Assembly (NCBI GenBank): GCA_017628775.1
Contig: JAGBYN010000116.1
Coordinates: 1-17,995, forward strand
DNA length: 17,995 nt
Source of the DNA: Bacteroidaceae bacterium
GTDB lineage: Bacteria; Bacteroidota; Bacteroidia; Bacteroidales; Bacteroidaceae
Direction: 5' to 3'
Below the pieces are notes generated by a model. It saw nothing but the letters and a program-made list of their open reading frames with translations, searched no databases and was not told the origin of the DNA. A program made the position numbers and the translations under genes. This document shows, one piece after another, positions 8,482-17,805 of this stretch. Position 1 is the stretch's first letter; every line of letters starts with the position of its first letter.

Positions 8482-8522
8482 TAATTTTGCAGAAATTCTG
8501 AAAGTAGAATACTTTAATTTTG
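8482..8522 (+). promoter_or_regulatory. Candidate guaB promoter -7 boxes (two)
   Basis: TAATTTTG occurs at 8482-8489 and again at 8515-8522, both matching the Bacteroidota -7 consensus TAnnTTTG. The second continues as TAATTTTGTATC, identical over 12 bases to the box before the lipoprotein gene (14747-14758). Neither has a TTTG at the ideal 19-21 nt upstream; the nearest for the second box is 25 nt away and belongs to the first box. Leaders would be about 50 nt or about 17 nt. Which box is used cannot be decided from sequence. Confidence 0.45.
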
Positions 8523-10030
<1,508 letters not shown>

Positions 10031-10042
10031 TTGTTTTTACTC

Positions 10043-10092
10043 TAAGGTAGGTTCTAAAATATTTAGCAAGTCTAAATTTAGAACCTACCTTA
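10043..10092 (+). terminator. Strong hairpin after guaB (terminator or processing/attenuation element)
   Basis: TAAGGTAGGTTCTAAA (10043-10058) and its exact reverse complement (10077-10092) form a 16-bp stem. Inside it, TTTAG (10062-10066) pairs with CTAAA (10072-10076) around the loop CAAGT, with only a 3-nt bulge between the stems, so 21 bp form in all. No T-tract follows (AACTACTTAAG), so it is not a standard intrinsic terminator. It could stabilise the guaB 3' end, block read-through partially, or affect initiation at the ATG 22 nt downstream. Confidence 0.6.
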
Positions 10093-10113
10093 AACTACTT
10101 AAGTTTGTTTAGC

Positions 10114-11547
10114 ATGAAAAGACTTTGTTTACTGTTTCTTTTGTTGACATCATACCTGCCTCTTGCCCTGGCTCAACATAATGATGATGATATCGTTATG
10201 CGCGTGAATGGCAAGGATATTACTCGTGGTGAGTTTGTCTATTCTTATCAAAAGAACAACACGACGGTTGGTGCTGTTGAAAAAACCACTGTCGCAGACT
10301 ATGCTCAGATGTATGTCAATTATAAATTGAAGGTGGCTGAGGCCGAAGCTCAGGGCATTGATACAACGTCGGCATTTTTGAAGGAATATTGGCAATATCG
10401 CGATTTGCAAATCGTTCCTCTGTTGGTTGATACTGTTTTTATAGAAACCATCGCCAAGCAGCAATATCAAAGAATGGAAGCTCAATTGGCTGGCAAACCC
10501 ATGTTGTTGCCCTCTCATATATTGTTGCGCGTGCGTCAGGATGCATCAACTGAAGATGTTGAAAAAGCAAAATCAAAAGCCGATTCTATTCATCAACTTC
10601 TTTTAAGAGGTGCTGATTTCGCCGAGTTGGCGAAGCAATACAGCCAAGATCCCGGTTCAGCAAAGAATGGTGGTAAATTACCTTGGATTGGTCCTGGAAG
10701 TACGATCAAAGAATTTGAAGAGGTGGCTTACAGCTTGAAGAAAGGCGAACTTTCAAAGCCGTTCATGTCTCCTGTGGGTGTTCATATCATCTTTTTGAAT
10801 GATGTTAATCCACTTGAACCTTATGCTCAGGTACGTGAAAGAATTATCGCCTCTTTGAAGCAACAAGGTATTGAAGAAGCATCTGCCGAACAAAATATCA
10901 GTAAGTTAATTGCTGAGTCTGAAGGTAAATTGACTCGCGAAGATGTACTTAAAAATGTTTTGAACAAGCATGCTACCGAAAACCCCGAGTTGCGCTATCT
11001 CGTTAATGAATATTACGATGGTCTTCTTTTGTATGAAGTTTCAAAGAAAGACGTGTGGGATGTTGTAGAGAATAACACATCACTTCTTGAAGCTTATTTT
11101 GCTGCAAACAAAAAGGTTTACAAGTGGGATGAACCTCGTTTTGACGGTTTTGTACTTCATGCTTATGACAAAAAAACAATCAAGAATGCCAAGAAAATCT
11201 TGAAGAAGCATCTTCATGAAGATTGGAAAAAAGTCATTCGCGAAACGATCAACAAGGATAGCATTGTTTGCGTAGTTCAAGGTCCTTATCTGTGTAAAAA
11301 AGGCGAGAACAGTTACATTGATTATTTGGTGTTTAAGGGCAAGGAAATAAAGCCATTTAATAAGTTTAAGGTGAGTGATGTGTTGGGTAAAAAGAAAAAA
11401 CAACCCACCACTTACATCGATGTTAAGTCCCTCGTTATAGCAGATTGCACCCGTGATGAAGAGAAAAAATGGGTTGAGAAATTAAGAGGCAAATATGAAT
11501 TTGTTATCTTTGATGATGTTTTGAAAACCATCAGCGATATTGAGTAA
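10114..11547 (+). CDS. Periplasmic peptidyl-prolyl isomerase, parvulin (PpiC/PrsA-like)
   Basis: A 477-aa exported folding chaperone. The signal peptide is MKRLCLLFLLLTSYLPLALA with predicted cleavage before Gln21. The chaperone N-domain (about 25-130, starting IVMRVNGKDITRGEF) resembles SurA/PrsA N-terminal regions. One parvulin domain follows at about 132-230: SHILLRV (134-140), ADFAELAKQYSQDPGSAKNGG (in two parts: ADFAELAKQYS and QDPGSAKNGG), LPWIGPGS, and the closing strand GVHIIFLND. Residues 300-477 are charged and not recognised. A TTG nine nt upstream is in frame, but starting at the ATG gives a clean signal peptide. The protein probably handles unfolded outer-membrane proteins in the periplasm together with the SurA-like product of the next gene, 77 nt away. 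Exact clients are unknown. Confidence 0.93.
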   Translation: MKRLCLLFLLLTSYLPLALAQHNDDDIVMRVNGKDITRGEFVYSYQKNNTTVGAVEKTTVADYAQMYVNYKLKVAEAEAQGIDTTSAFLKEYWQYRDLQIVPLLVDTVFIETIAKQQYQRMEAQLAGKPMLLPSHILLRVRQDASTEDVEKAKSKADSIHQLLLRGADFAELAKQYSQDPGSAKNGGKLPWIGPGSTIKEFEEVAYSLKKGELSKPFMSPVGVHIIFLNDVNPLEPYAQVRERIIASLKQQGIEEASAEQNISKLIAESEGKLTREDVLKNVLNKHATENPELRYLVNEYYDGLLLYEVSKKDVWDVVENNTSLLEAYFAANKKVYKWDEPRFDGFVLHAYDKKTIKNAKKILKKHLHEDWKKVIRETINKDSIVCVVQGPYLCKKGENSYIDYLVFKGKEIKPFNKFKVSDVLGKKKKQPTTYIDVKSLVIADCTRDEEKKWVEKLRGKYEFVIFDDVLKTISDIE

Positions 11548-11624
11548 ATCATCATGATGCTTCTTTCTATGACCGAAGTTCATGCCGTATCAATTATGGT
11601 GTAGCAAAAATCTTTAAGTGATTT

Positions 11625-12980
11625 ATGTTTAAGTATTTATATAGTTTAATATTCTTCTTTTTAGGCGTTTGTAATGTTTGGGCGCAGTCAAATGTCGTTG
11701 ATGAGGTTATTTGGGTTGTTGGTGACGACCCCATTCTCTTGTCGGACGTTGAAGAAGCAAGATTACAAGCCCAGGCTGATGGCAAGGTGATTGAAGATCC
11801 CTACTGTACCATCCCCGAACAATTGGCCATTCAAAAGTTGTTCTTGCATCAAGCTGCGATCGACTCAGTTGAAGTCAGCGAGTCGCAAGTCTTGAAGAAG
11901 GTCAACGAAAGAATCGATTTCTTTGTTCAGAATCTCGGCTCTCGCGAAAATGTAGAAAAATATTTTAGCCTGCCGATACCACAGATCAAAGAAAAGTTAG
12001 CTCGTACGATGCGCCAACAAGAGATGGTGCGTCAGGTTCAATCAGGGTTAACCAGAGATTTAAAGGTGACCCCTGCTGAAGTCAGAGCGCATTACAACGA
12101 ATTACCACAAGATTCGGTGCCCTTAATCCCTACTCAGGTAGAAGTTCAGATCGTAACGACTCATCCTCAGCCCACTCGCCAGGAAGTTGAGAATATAGAA
12201 AGCCGTTTGCGTGAATTTGCACGAAGAGTGAACGAAGGAGAAACGGAGTTTTCAACGCTTGCAAAGATTTATTCACAGGATGTGCTAACCGCTCGAGTAG
12301 GGGGCGAATGTGGCTATAGTGGCCGCAATCAATTTGTGCCAGAATTCTCAAACGTAGCCTTTGCATTGAATGACCCTAAAAAGGTATCGAAGATTGTTAA
12401 AACAGAATTTGGTTTTCACATTATTCAGTTAATTGATAAACAGGGCGATAAAATCAATGTTCGTCACATTTTGTTAAAGCCTGAAATTGCCGATTCAGTA
12501 TTCCAAGCCGAGCTTTCGCGTTTGGATTCAATTGCAGCCGATATTAAAGACAATAAGTTTACCTTTGAAGATGCTGCCATCGCACTTTCAGACGATAAAG
12601 ATACCAGAAAGAACAATGGTTTGATGGTTAATTTCAGTCCTGAAAATGAATCCATCACTTCAAAGTTTCTCATGAAGGATTTACCCGCTGAAATTGCAAA
12701 GAAAGTAGCCGATATGAATGTGGGCGACGTTTCGAAAGCATTTATTTATACCAATACACGCGGTCAGCAGGTTTGTGCCATTATTAAGCTGAAATCAAGA
12801 GTTGAAGCCCATCGTGCCACGATTACCGACGACTTCCAGGTTCTAAAGGAACTCGTTTTGGATAAGCGCAGAAGCGAGAAATTAAATACGTGGATCAAAA
12901 ACAAACAAAAGTCAACGTATATTAGAATTAATCCAGAATGGCGAAATTGTAATTTCCAATATCCCGATTGGTTGAAGTAA
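11625..12980 (+). CDS. surA: SurA-like periplasmic chaperone / peptidyl-prolyl isomerase
   Basis: A 451-aa protein laid out like SurA. Signal peptide MFKYLYSLIFFFLGVCNVWA is cleaved before Gln21. The SurA N-terminal domain (about 23-165) opens with VVDEVIWVVGDDPILLSDVE, very close to the family start (VDxVxAVVNxxxxLxSDV). Two parvulin domains follow: the first at about 171-271 (VEVQIVTTHP, FSTLAKIYSQD, GGECGYSGRNQ, FGFHIIQLID), and the second at about 277-390 (INVRHILLKP, KNNGLMVNF). In the first, the conserved HIL strand reads QIV, so it may be inactive as an isomerase while still binding clients; the second keeps RHILL. It probably escorts nascent outer-membrane proteins to the BAM machinery. 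The start ATG at 11625 gives the signal peptide directly. The next gene begins 7 nt after its stop, so the two are co-transcribed. Confidence 0.94.
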   Translation: MFKYLYSLIFFFLGVCNVWAQSNVVDEVIWVVGDDPILLSDVEEARLQAQADGKVIEDPYCTIPEQLAIQKLFLHQAAIDSVEVSESQVLKKVNERIDFFVQNLGSRENVEKYFSLPIPQIKEKLARTMRQQEMVRQVQSGLTRDLKVTPAEVRAHYNELPQDSVPLIPTQVEVQIVTTHPQPTRQEVENIESRLREFARRVNEGETEFSTLAKIYSQDVLTARVGGECGYSGRNQFVPEFSNVAFALNDPKKVSKIVKTEFGFHIIQLIDKQGDKINVRHILLKPEIADSVFQAELSRLDSIAADIKDNKFTFEDAAIALSDDKDTRKNNGLMVNFSPENESITSKFLMKDLPAEIAKKVADMNVGDVSKAFIYTNTRGQQVCAIIKLKSRVEAHRATITDDFQVLKELVLDKRRSEKLNTWIKNKQKSTYIRINPEWRNCNFQYPDWLK

Positions 12981-12987
12981 AATCAAT

Positions 12988-14646
12988 ATGTTAAAAAGTA
13001 ATTTGTTGATCATATTCAATAGAGTCCTTACTGTCGCGTTTCTTCTTCTTCTGGCATTTTCTTCACAGGCGTTAACCGCTAATAATATTGTTGCCGTTGC
13101 GCCCTTGATGAACCAAGAGCAGGATAATCCAGAGAAGGTTGTTCTTGAACATGCTGATAATTGGGATTATAATGATTTCCTTTACCCTGGGGCTCACCGT
13201 TTGAGTGGACATGTGCGTTTCAGTCATAAAGGTATGATTATGGACTGCGACAGTGCGGTTTATTATATCAAAACCAACTCTTTCGAAGCCATGGGCAATG
13301 TCATTATGAATCAAGGCGATACCTTGACTCTGACGGGCGATTCGCTTTACTACGATGGTGAGTCTTTATTGGCACAAATGCGTCATAACGTTGTTTTAAC
13401 CCACCACACGCAACAGCTCTTTACCGATAGTTTGAACTATGACCGTGTGGATAGTGTGGGCTATTTCTTCGCTGGCGGTAAGTTGGTTGATAATGAGAAT
13501 GTATTAACTTCCGAATGGGGCGAGTATCTTGTTGCGACCAAAGAGGCCAACTTCTTGTATCACGTGGACTTGAGTAATCCCCAATTTAATGTTCAAAGCG
13601 ATACGCTCAATTATAACACGGTTACAAAATGGGCGCATGTTAAAGGGACTTCAGTCATTAAAAGCGGAAATAGCGTTATAAACACCCAAAATGGTTATTA
13701 CAACACCCAAGATGAGTATGCGCGTCTATACAATCGTTCGGTTATTCTCAGCGATGGTAAAAGAATGATAGGCGACACCCTTCTGTATGATAAGTTAAAG
13801 GGAGATATGCATGGTTTTGGCAATATCCATTATAAGGACAGTGTTAATAAAAACATTCTTCAAGGTCATTACGTTTGGTATAATGAACTAACAGGCGAAG
13901 CTTTGTGTCGAGATTCCGCTTTGGTTTTGGATTATTCATCAGGTACCGACACGCTGTTCATTCATGCCGACACGCTTAAGCTATTTACAGAACACATCAA
14001 CACCGATTCTGTGTGGCGCAATATTCGTGCCTTTTATCATGTGCGCATGTTTAGAAATGACCTCCAAGCCGTTTGCGATAGTCTGGACTTTGATTCAAAG
14101 CTGAAATTAATGACATTGCATAAAGACCCCATTGTATGGAGCGGTAATCGTCAGGTTTTAGGCGAGCAATTCAATGTTCATTTCAATGATTCAACCATAG
14201 ATAGTATTTACGTGTGTCGCCAAGCTTTGATGGTTGAGCATGTTGATTCTACTTGCTATAATCAAATTAGTGGCCATGAAATGAGATCGTATTTCAAGAA
14301 TGGTGAAATAGCTGAAAATCAAGTCCATGGTAATGTGAGAGTCATTTTCTATCCGCTTGAAAAAGATAGTGTGGTTTTGTATCAAGTCTATATTGAAACC
14401 AGCAAGCTAAAGATGTTTATGTCTCAGCGTAAGTTGGATAATTTATGGACGCCTGCAGCTCAAGGTCACTTTTATGCTTTAGGCATGGCTCCAAAAGAAT
14501 ACAATGAACTGGAGAATTTTGAATGGTTCGATTATATTCGACCCTTAAATAAAAATGATTTATTTCATTGGCGCCCCAAGCGTAAAGGCACAGAGTTGAA
14601 GACCACGCATCGACGTCAGGCTCCATTACAACATCTACAACATTAA
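12988..14646 (+). CDS. OstA-like / LptA-family LPS transport protein
   Basis: A 552-aa exported protein of the OstA family found in Bacteroidota, related to LptA and to the N-terminal domain of LptD, which carry lipopolysaccharide across the periplasm. A signal sequence covers about residues 1-30 (hydrophobic VLTVAFLLLLAFSSQALTA). The OstA fold is seen as repeated strands of the form GHVRFSHKGMIMDCDSAVYY (residues 74-93), GNVIMNQGDTLTLTGDSLYY (103-122) and HVKGTSVIKSGNSVINTQNG (217-236), each pairing a fold-back strand with an acidic DS/DT turn. The C-terminus has FEWFDYIRPLNKNDLF followed by a basic tail. It is much longer than E. coli LptA (about 185 aa), as usual for this phylum. It starts 7 nt after the SurA-like gene and ends just before a strong terminator, so the parvulin, SurA-like and OstA genes form one envelope unit. 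Confidence 0.88.
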   Translation: MLKSNLLIIFNRVLTVAFLLLLAFSSQALTANNIVAVAPLMNQEQDNPEKVVLEHADNWDYNDFLYPGAHRLSGHVRFSHKGMIMDCDSAVYYIKTNSFEAMGNVIMNQGDTLTLTGDSLYYDGESLLAQMRHNVVLTHHTQQLFTDSLNYDRVDSVGYFFAGGKLVDNENVLTSEWGEYLVATKEANFLYHVDLSNPQFNVQSDTLNYNTVTKWAHVKGTSVIKSGNSVINTQNGYYNTQDEYARLYNRSVILSDGKRMIGDTLLYDKLKGDMHGFGNIHYKDSVNKNILQGHYVWYNELTGEALCRDSALVLDYSSGTDTLFIHADTLKLFTEHINTDSVWRNIRAFYHVRMFRNDLQAVCDSLDFDSKLKLMTLHKDPIVWSGNRQVLGEQFNVHFNDSTIDSIYVCRQALMVEHVDSTCYNQISGHEMRSYFKNGEIAENQVHGNVRVIFYPLEKDSVVLYQVYIETSKLKMFMSQRKLDNLWTPAAQGHFYALGMAPKEYNELENFEWFDYIRPLNKNDLFHWRPKRKGTELKTTHRRQAPLQHLQH

Positions 14647-14647
14647 G

Positions 14648-14744
14648 CAATAAAGGTTGCAAAACATTTTTATAGAAATTATAAGTGCTTTTACGCTCTT
14701 TTTTTCTATGACATTCCGTTTTGCAACTTTTATTGTTTTTTTTT
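14648..14744 (+). terminator. Large intrinsic terminator after the OstA gene
   Basis: CAATAAAGGTTGCAAAAC (14648-14665) pairs over 18 positions, one of them G-U, with GTTTTGCAACTTTTATTG (14718-14735), followed by nine T (14736-14744). The 52-nt loop holds an inner 7-bp stem, ATAGAAA (14672-14678) with TTTCTAT (14703-14709), and a second T-run (14699-14705). The loop is long for a terminator, but stem plus T-tract directly after a stop codon support the call. Confidence 0.75.
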
Positions 14745-14746
14745 AT

Positions 14747-14754
14747 TAATTTTG
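14747..14754 (+). promoter_or_regulatory. Promoter -7 box for the lipoprotein (and possibly dnaB)
   Basis: TAATTTTG matches TAnnTTTG and extends to TAATTTTGTATC, the same 12 bases as the proximal guaB box. The nearest upstream TTTG (14720-14723) is 23 nt away, inside the terminator stem, slightly longer than ideal. The leader to the ATG at 14805 would be about 45 nt. Confidence 0.5.
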
Positions 14755-14804
14755 TATCCCCTGCCTGAGATTCGCTCCAGGTAGCTTTAATGCCTCAATG
14801 TACT

Positions 14805-16265
14805 ATGAAGAATCTCTTTAAAATATTATTTTTGTTTTCTGTCTTTATTCCCATCGTCTCATGTATTGAGGATGAGGAGTTTGTGTGGTCAGAACGCGCT
14901 TGTTTGTCTTTTTCTGAAGACACCATAAATTTCAATACCGTTATATCAGGTTCGCCTTCATTCACCCAAACCTTATGGATTTATAATGAAGACGACAAGA
15001 ATATCATCATCCCCCGTGTACGTTTATTGATGAACGACTCTTCGGTGTTCCGAATTAATATTGACGGGATGAGTGTGTCTCAGGCTGAAGCGCATGATGT
15101 CGAAATACGTTCAAAGGATAGCCTCTGTATTTTTGTTGATGCCTTTGCGCCAACAACGGAGAATGCCGAACCCGTAGAAATCAAAGATCAGCTTATTTTT
15201 GTTTTAAATGATGGGGTAGAGCAGCGCGTTCAACTTTTGGTCAAATCACAGTCCGTAAATCCCATCACGCGTTGGTTCGTTGATGCTGACACCGTACTCA
15301 GCGCCAATCGCCCCTATCATGTTAAGGATACGCTGTGCGTGATGCCCGACGTTACGCTAACTTTAGACCCCGGTGTCGTGATGTTGTTCCAATCCAATGC
15401 GGTTTTTGAAATCAGAGGTCGCCTTATCGCCAACGGCACTTGTTTGAATCAAGTCGTGTTCCGAGGCGATCGTTTCGACGATATGTTTAAAAATCAGCCC
15501 TACGACCGAGTTTCAGGACAATGGCAAGGCCTTCATTTCACCACCTCGTCGTATGGCAACGAGTTGCATCATGTTGACTTGCATAGCGCCAGAACTGCCG
15601 TGTTGTGCGACAGTTCCAATACAGAAAAGGAAAAGATCTTGATTGAAAATTCAATCATTCATAACAACAGCCAGGACGGCCTGTGCTTCATTAATGTCAA
15701 TACGCGTGTTGGAAACTCACAAATCAGCAATTGTGGGGGAAACTGTGTCACTATTATCGGTGGGCGCCATGAATTTACACATGCCACTTTAGCACAATTC
15801 TATCCCTTTGCATTGCATGGCACAGCCTTGTATTTCACCAATGTCAACAATGAACTCCGCTGTCCTTTGCATGCTTTGAATTTCACTAACAGCATTATCA
15901 CTGGATCTTCAGGCGATGAGATTATGGGCGTTTCATCCGATCGCTACACCGACACGCCCTTTAATTATAGTTTTTCTTATTGCTTGCTCAATACGCCCTA
16001 CGTGGAGCATGAAGCATTCGTTAATTGTTTGTGGGATGATGGTAAGGACGAATCTCCCGCCAAACAAGATAACTTTTATCCCCCCTTCAGCAATGACTCC
16101 CTGATCTACACCTTCGGATTGTCGCCAAAGTCCAAGGCTGTTGATGCTGCGTATGCGCCCTTCACCCAATCCACATATCCTTTGGATCGTTTAGGTGTGG
16201 TTCGCGAACTCGACAAACCCGATTTGGGATGTTATGAACTAATCAAAGAAGAAACTGAAGATTAG
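14805..16265 (+). CDS. Surface lipoprotein with beta-helix and choice-of-anchor-like C-terminus
   Basis: A 486-aa lipoprotein of unknown function. The signal peptide MKNLFKILFLFSVFIPIVSC ends in a lipobox with Cys20, and the next residues IEDEE are acidic, as in the lipoprotein export signals that send Bacteroidota lipoproteins to the cell surface. An Ig-like N-terminal region (about 30-150) has LSFSEDTINFNTV and FRINIDG, a recurrent Bacteroidota pattern. A right-handed parallel beta-helix follows (about 165-400), with strands such as VTLTLDPGVVMLF, QWQGLHFTTSS and HNNSQDGLCFINVN. The C-terminus (AVDAAYAPFTQSTYPLDRLG, then DLGCYEL) resembles the choice-of-anchor Q domain. An ATG 15 nt upstream (14790) is in frame but would place MPQCT before the signal peptide, so I prefer 14805. 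Such proteins often bind or cleave polysaccharide, but no catalytic residues are evident. dnaB follows after 37 nt. Confidence 0.87.
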   Translation: MKNLFKILFLFSVFIPIVSCIEDEEFVWSERACLSFSEDTINFNTVISGSPSFTQTLWIYNEDDKNIIIPRVRLLMNDSSVFRINIDGMSVSQAEAHDVEIRSKDSLCIFVDAFAPTTENAEPVEIKDQLIFVLNDGVEQRVQLLVKSQSVNPITRWFVDADTVLSANRPYHVKDTLCVMPDVTLTLDPGVVMLFQSNAVFEIRGRLIANGTCLNQVVFRGDRFDDMFKNQPYDRVSGQWQGLHFTTSSYGNELHHVDLHSARTAVLCDSSNTEKEKILIENSIIHNNSQDGLCFINVNTRVGNSQISNCGGNCVTIIGGRHEFTHATLAQFYPFALHGTALYFTNVNNELRCPLHALNFTNSIITGSSGDEIMGVSSDRYTDTPFNYSFSYCLLNTPYVEHEAFVNCLWDDGKDESPAKQDNFYPPFSNDSLIYTFGLSPKSKAVDAAYAPFTQSTYPLDRLGVVRELDKPDLGCYELIKEETED

Positions 16266-16302
16266 TTTCTTTTACAATAACGATATATAGAACGATTGTA
16301 TT

Positions 16303-17805
16303 ATGGCAAAAACAAATACGCAGCGTCGTAACTCTGCAGAAAACAATACAAATGTGCCTTATGGCCATTTGCAACCACAAGCGCTTGAGCTGGAAAAAAC
16401 CGTATTGGGAGCGTTGCTTATTGAAAAGGATGCTTACTCCATGGTGTCGGAAATCCTTACGGCCGAGAGTTTTTATGAACCTCGCCACCAGTATATTTTT
16501 GACGCCATACGAACGCTTAATCTTGAGCAAAAACCCATGGATATCCTCACCGTAACAGAAGAGTTGGGTAAAATGGGTAAATTAGACCTCGTTGGTGGGC
16601 CTGTTTATGTGACTCAATTGTCGGGTATGGTCACTTCTGCTGCACATATCGTGTATCATGCGCGTATTATTGCGCAAAAGCACCTTGCCCGCACGTTGAT
16701 TTCCTATACCGGCGACATACAGCAAAAAGCATTTGATGTCACCTACGATATTGATGAGCTGATGCAAGAGGCAGAAGGTAAGTTGTTTAAGATTTCACAA
16801 CAGAACCTTAAAAAGGATTACACTCAAATCGACCCAGTTATTAAAGATGCCTATGATATGCTTCAGAAGGCAGCGTCATGTAGCGACGGTCTTTCGGGTA
16901 TCCCATCTGGATTTCATGAGTTAGACAAAATAACGTCGGGTTGGCAAAAATCCGATTTGGTAATTCTTGCAGCACGTCCAGCTATGGGTAAGACGGCATT
17001 CGCCTTGAGTATGGCCAAGAATATCGCTGTAGATCAACAAATCCCTGTTGCTTTTTTCTCGCTCGAAATGTCCAACATTCAATTGGTGAATCGTTTGATT
17101 GTCAACGTAACAGAAATTCATGCTGAAAAGATAAAGAGTGGACAATTGACGCCCGATGAATGGCAAAGATTGGACAATCGCGTGCGATTGTTGCAAGGTA
17201 AACCTATTTTTGTTGACGATACGCCTTCGTTGTCGGTCTTTGAATTGCGAACAAAGGCACGTCGCCTTGTGCGTGAACATGGCGTTCAGCTTATCATGAT
17301 CGACTACTTGCAATTGATGAATGCCTCAGGCATGAGTTATGGCAGCCGTCAGGAAGAAGTGTCAACAATTTCAAGATCGCTCAAGGGATTGGCGAAGGAA
17401 TTGAACATCCCAATTTTGGCATTGTCGCAGTTGAACCGTGGTGTGGAAGGTCGTGAAGGTCAGAATAAGCGCCCTCAACTAAGCGACTTGCGTGAATCGG
17501 GTGCGATTGAGCAGGACGCCGATATGGTATGCTTTATCCACCGCCCTGAATACTACCGCATTTATGCCGACGAGAATGGCCGTGACTTACGTGGTATGGC
17601 GGAGATTATCATTGCAAAGCACAGAAATGGTGCTGTAGGCGATGTCTTACTTACGTTTAAGGGTCATTTTGCTCGTTTCCAAAATCCTAACGATGATGTA
17701 CATATCCCATTGCCAGGCGAAGAATTAGGACTTTCTCTAACCACCAATGAATCTCCTTTCGACGCGCCGTCAGTCAATGATTTACCCGATGCGCCTCCGT
17801 TCTAA
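16303..17805 (+). CDS. dnaB: Replicative DNA helicase (DnaB)
   Basis: Hexameric replicative helicase that unwinds DNA ahead of the replication fork and recruits primase. The 500-aa length is normal. The N-terminal primase-interacting domain starts QPQALELEKTVLGALLIE (residues 24-41). After the linker, the RecA-like motor (about 195-460) has Walker A ARPAMGKT (224-231), FFSLEM with catalytic Glu255, Walker B LIMIDYLQLM (330-339), the ALSQLNRGVE sensor (373-382), the loop LRESGAIEQDAD (396-407) and KHRNGAVG (439-446) with the arginine finger. The sequence runs through these motifs without a long insertion, so no intein is present. The start ATG at 16303 is the first in the frame after the lipoprotein stop. 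No promoter-like element is seen in the 37-nt gap, so transcription probably comes from the lipoprotein promoter. The C-terminus is acidic and proline-rich. Confidence 0.98.
   Translation: MAKTNTQRRNSAENNTNVPYGHLQPQALELEKTVLGALLIEKDAYSMVSEILTAESFYEPRHQYIFDAIRTLNLEQKPMDILTVTEELGKMGKLDLVGGPVYVTQLSGMVTSAAHIVYHARIIAQKHLARTLISYTGDIQQKAFDVTYDIDELMQEAEGKLFKISQQNLKKDYTQIDPVIKDAYDMLQKAASCSDGLSGIPSGFHELDKITSGWQKSDLVILAARPAMGKTAFALSMAKNIAVDQQIPVAFFSLEMSNIQLVNRLIVNVTEIHAEKIKSGQLTPDEWQRLDNRVRLLQGKPIFVDDTPSLSVFELRTKARRLVREHGVQLIMIDYLQLMNASGMSYGSRQEEVSTISRSLKGLAKELNIPILALSQLNRGVEGREGQNKRPQLSDLRESGAIEQDADMVCFIHRPEYYRIYADENGRDLRGMAEIIIAKHRNGAVGDVLLTFKGHFARFQNPNDDVHIPLPGEELGLSLTTNESPFDAPSVNDLPDAPPF

Noticed and set aside
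10105..10113. TTG start for the parvulin gene
   Set aside because: The ATG nine nt downstream begins a clean signal peptide (MKRLCLL) and needs no rare start codon.
14648..14735. Long hairpin after the OstA gene as a structured small RNA or riboswitch
   Set aside because: It follows a stop codon, ends in nine T and precedes a promoter box; a terminator explains it. No conserved riboswitch core was recognised.
14790..14804. ATG at 14790 as lipoprotein start
   Set aside because: It would put MPQCT before the basic start of the signal peptide; the ATG at 14805 gives a normal lipoprotein signal of 19 residues plus Cys.
16303..17805. Possible intein in dnaB, a common intein host
   Set aside because: The protein is 500 aa and runs through all helicase motifs without insertion.
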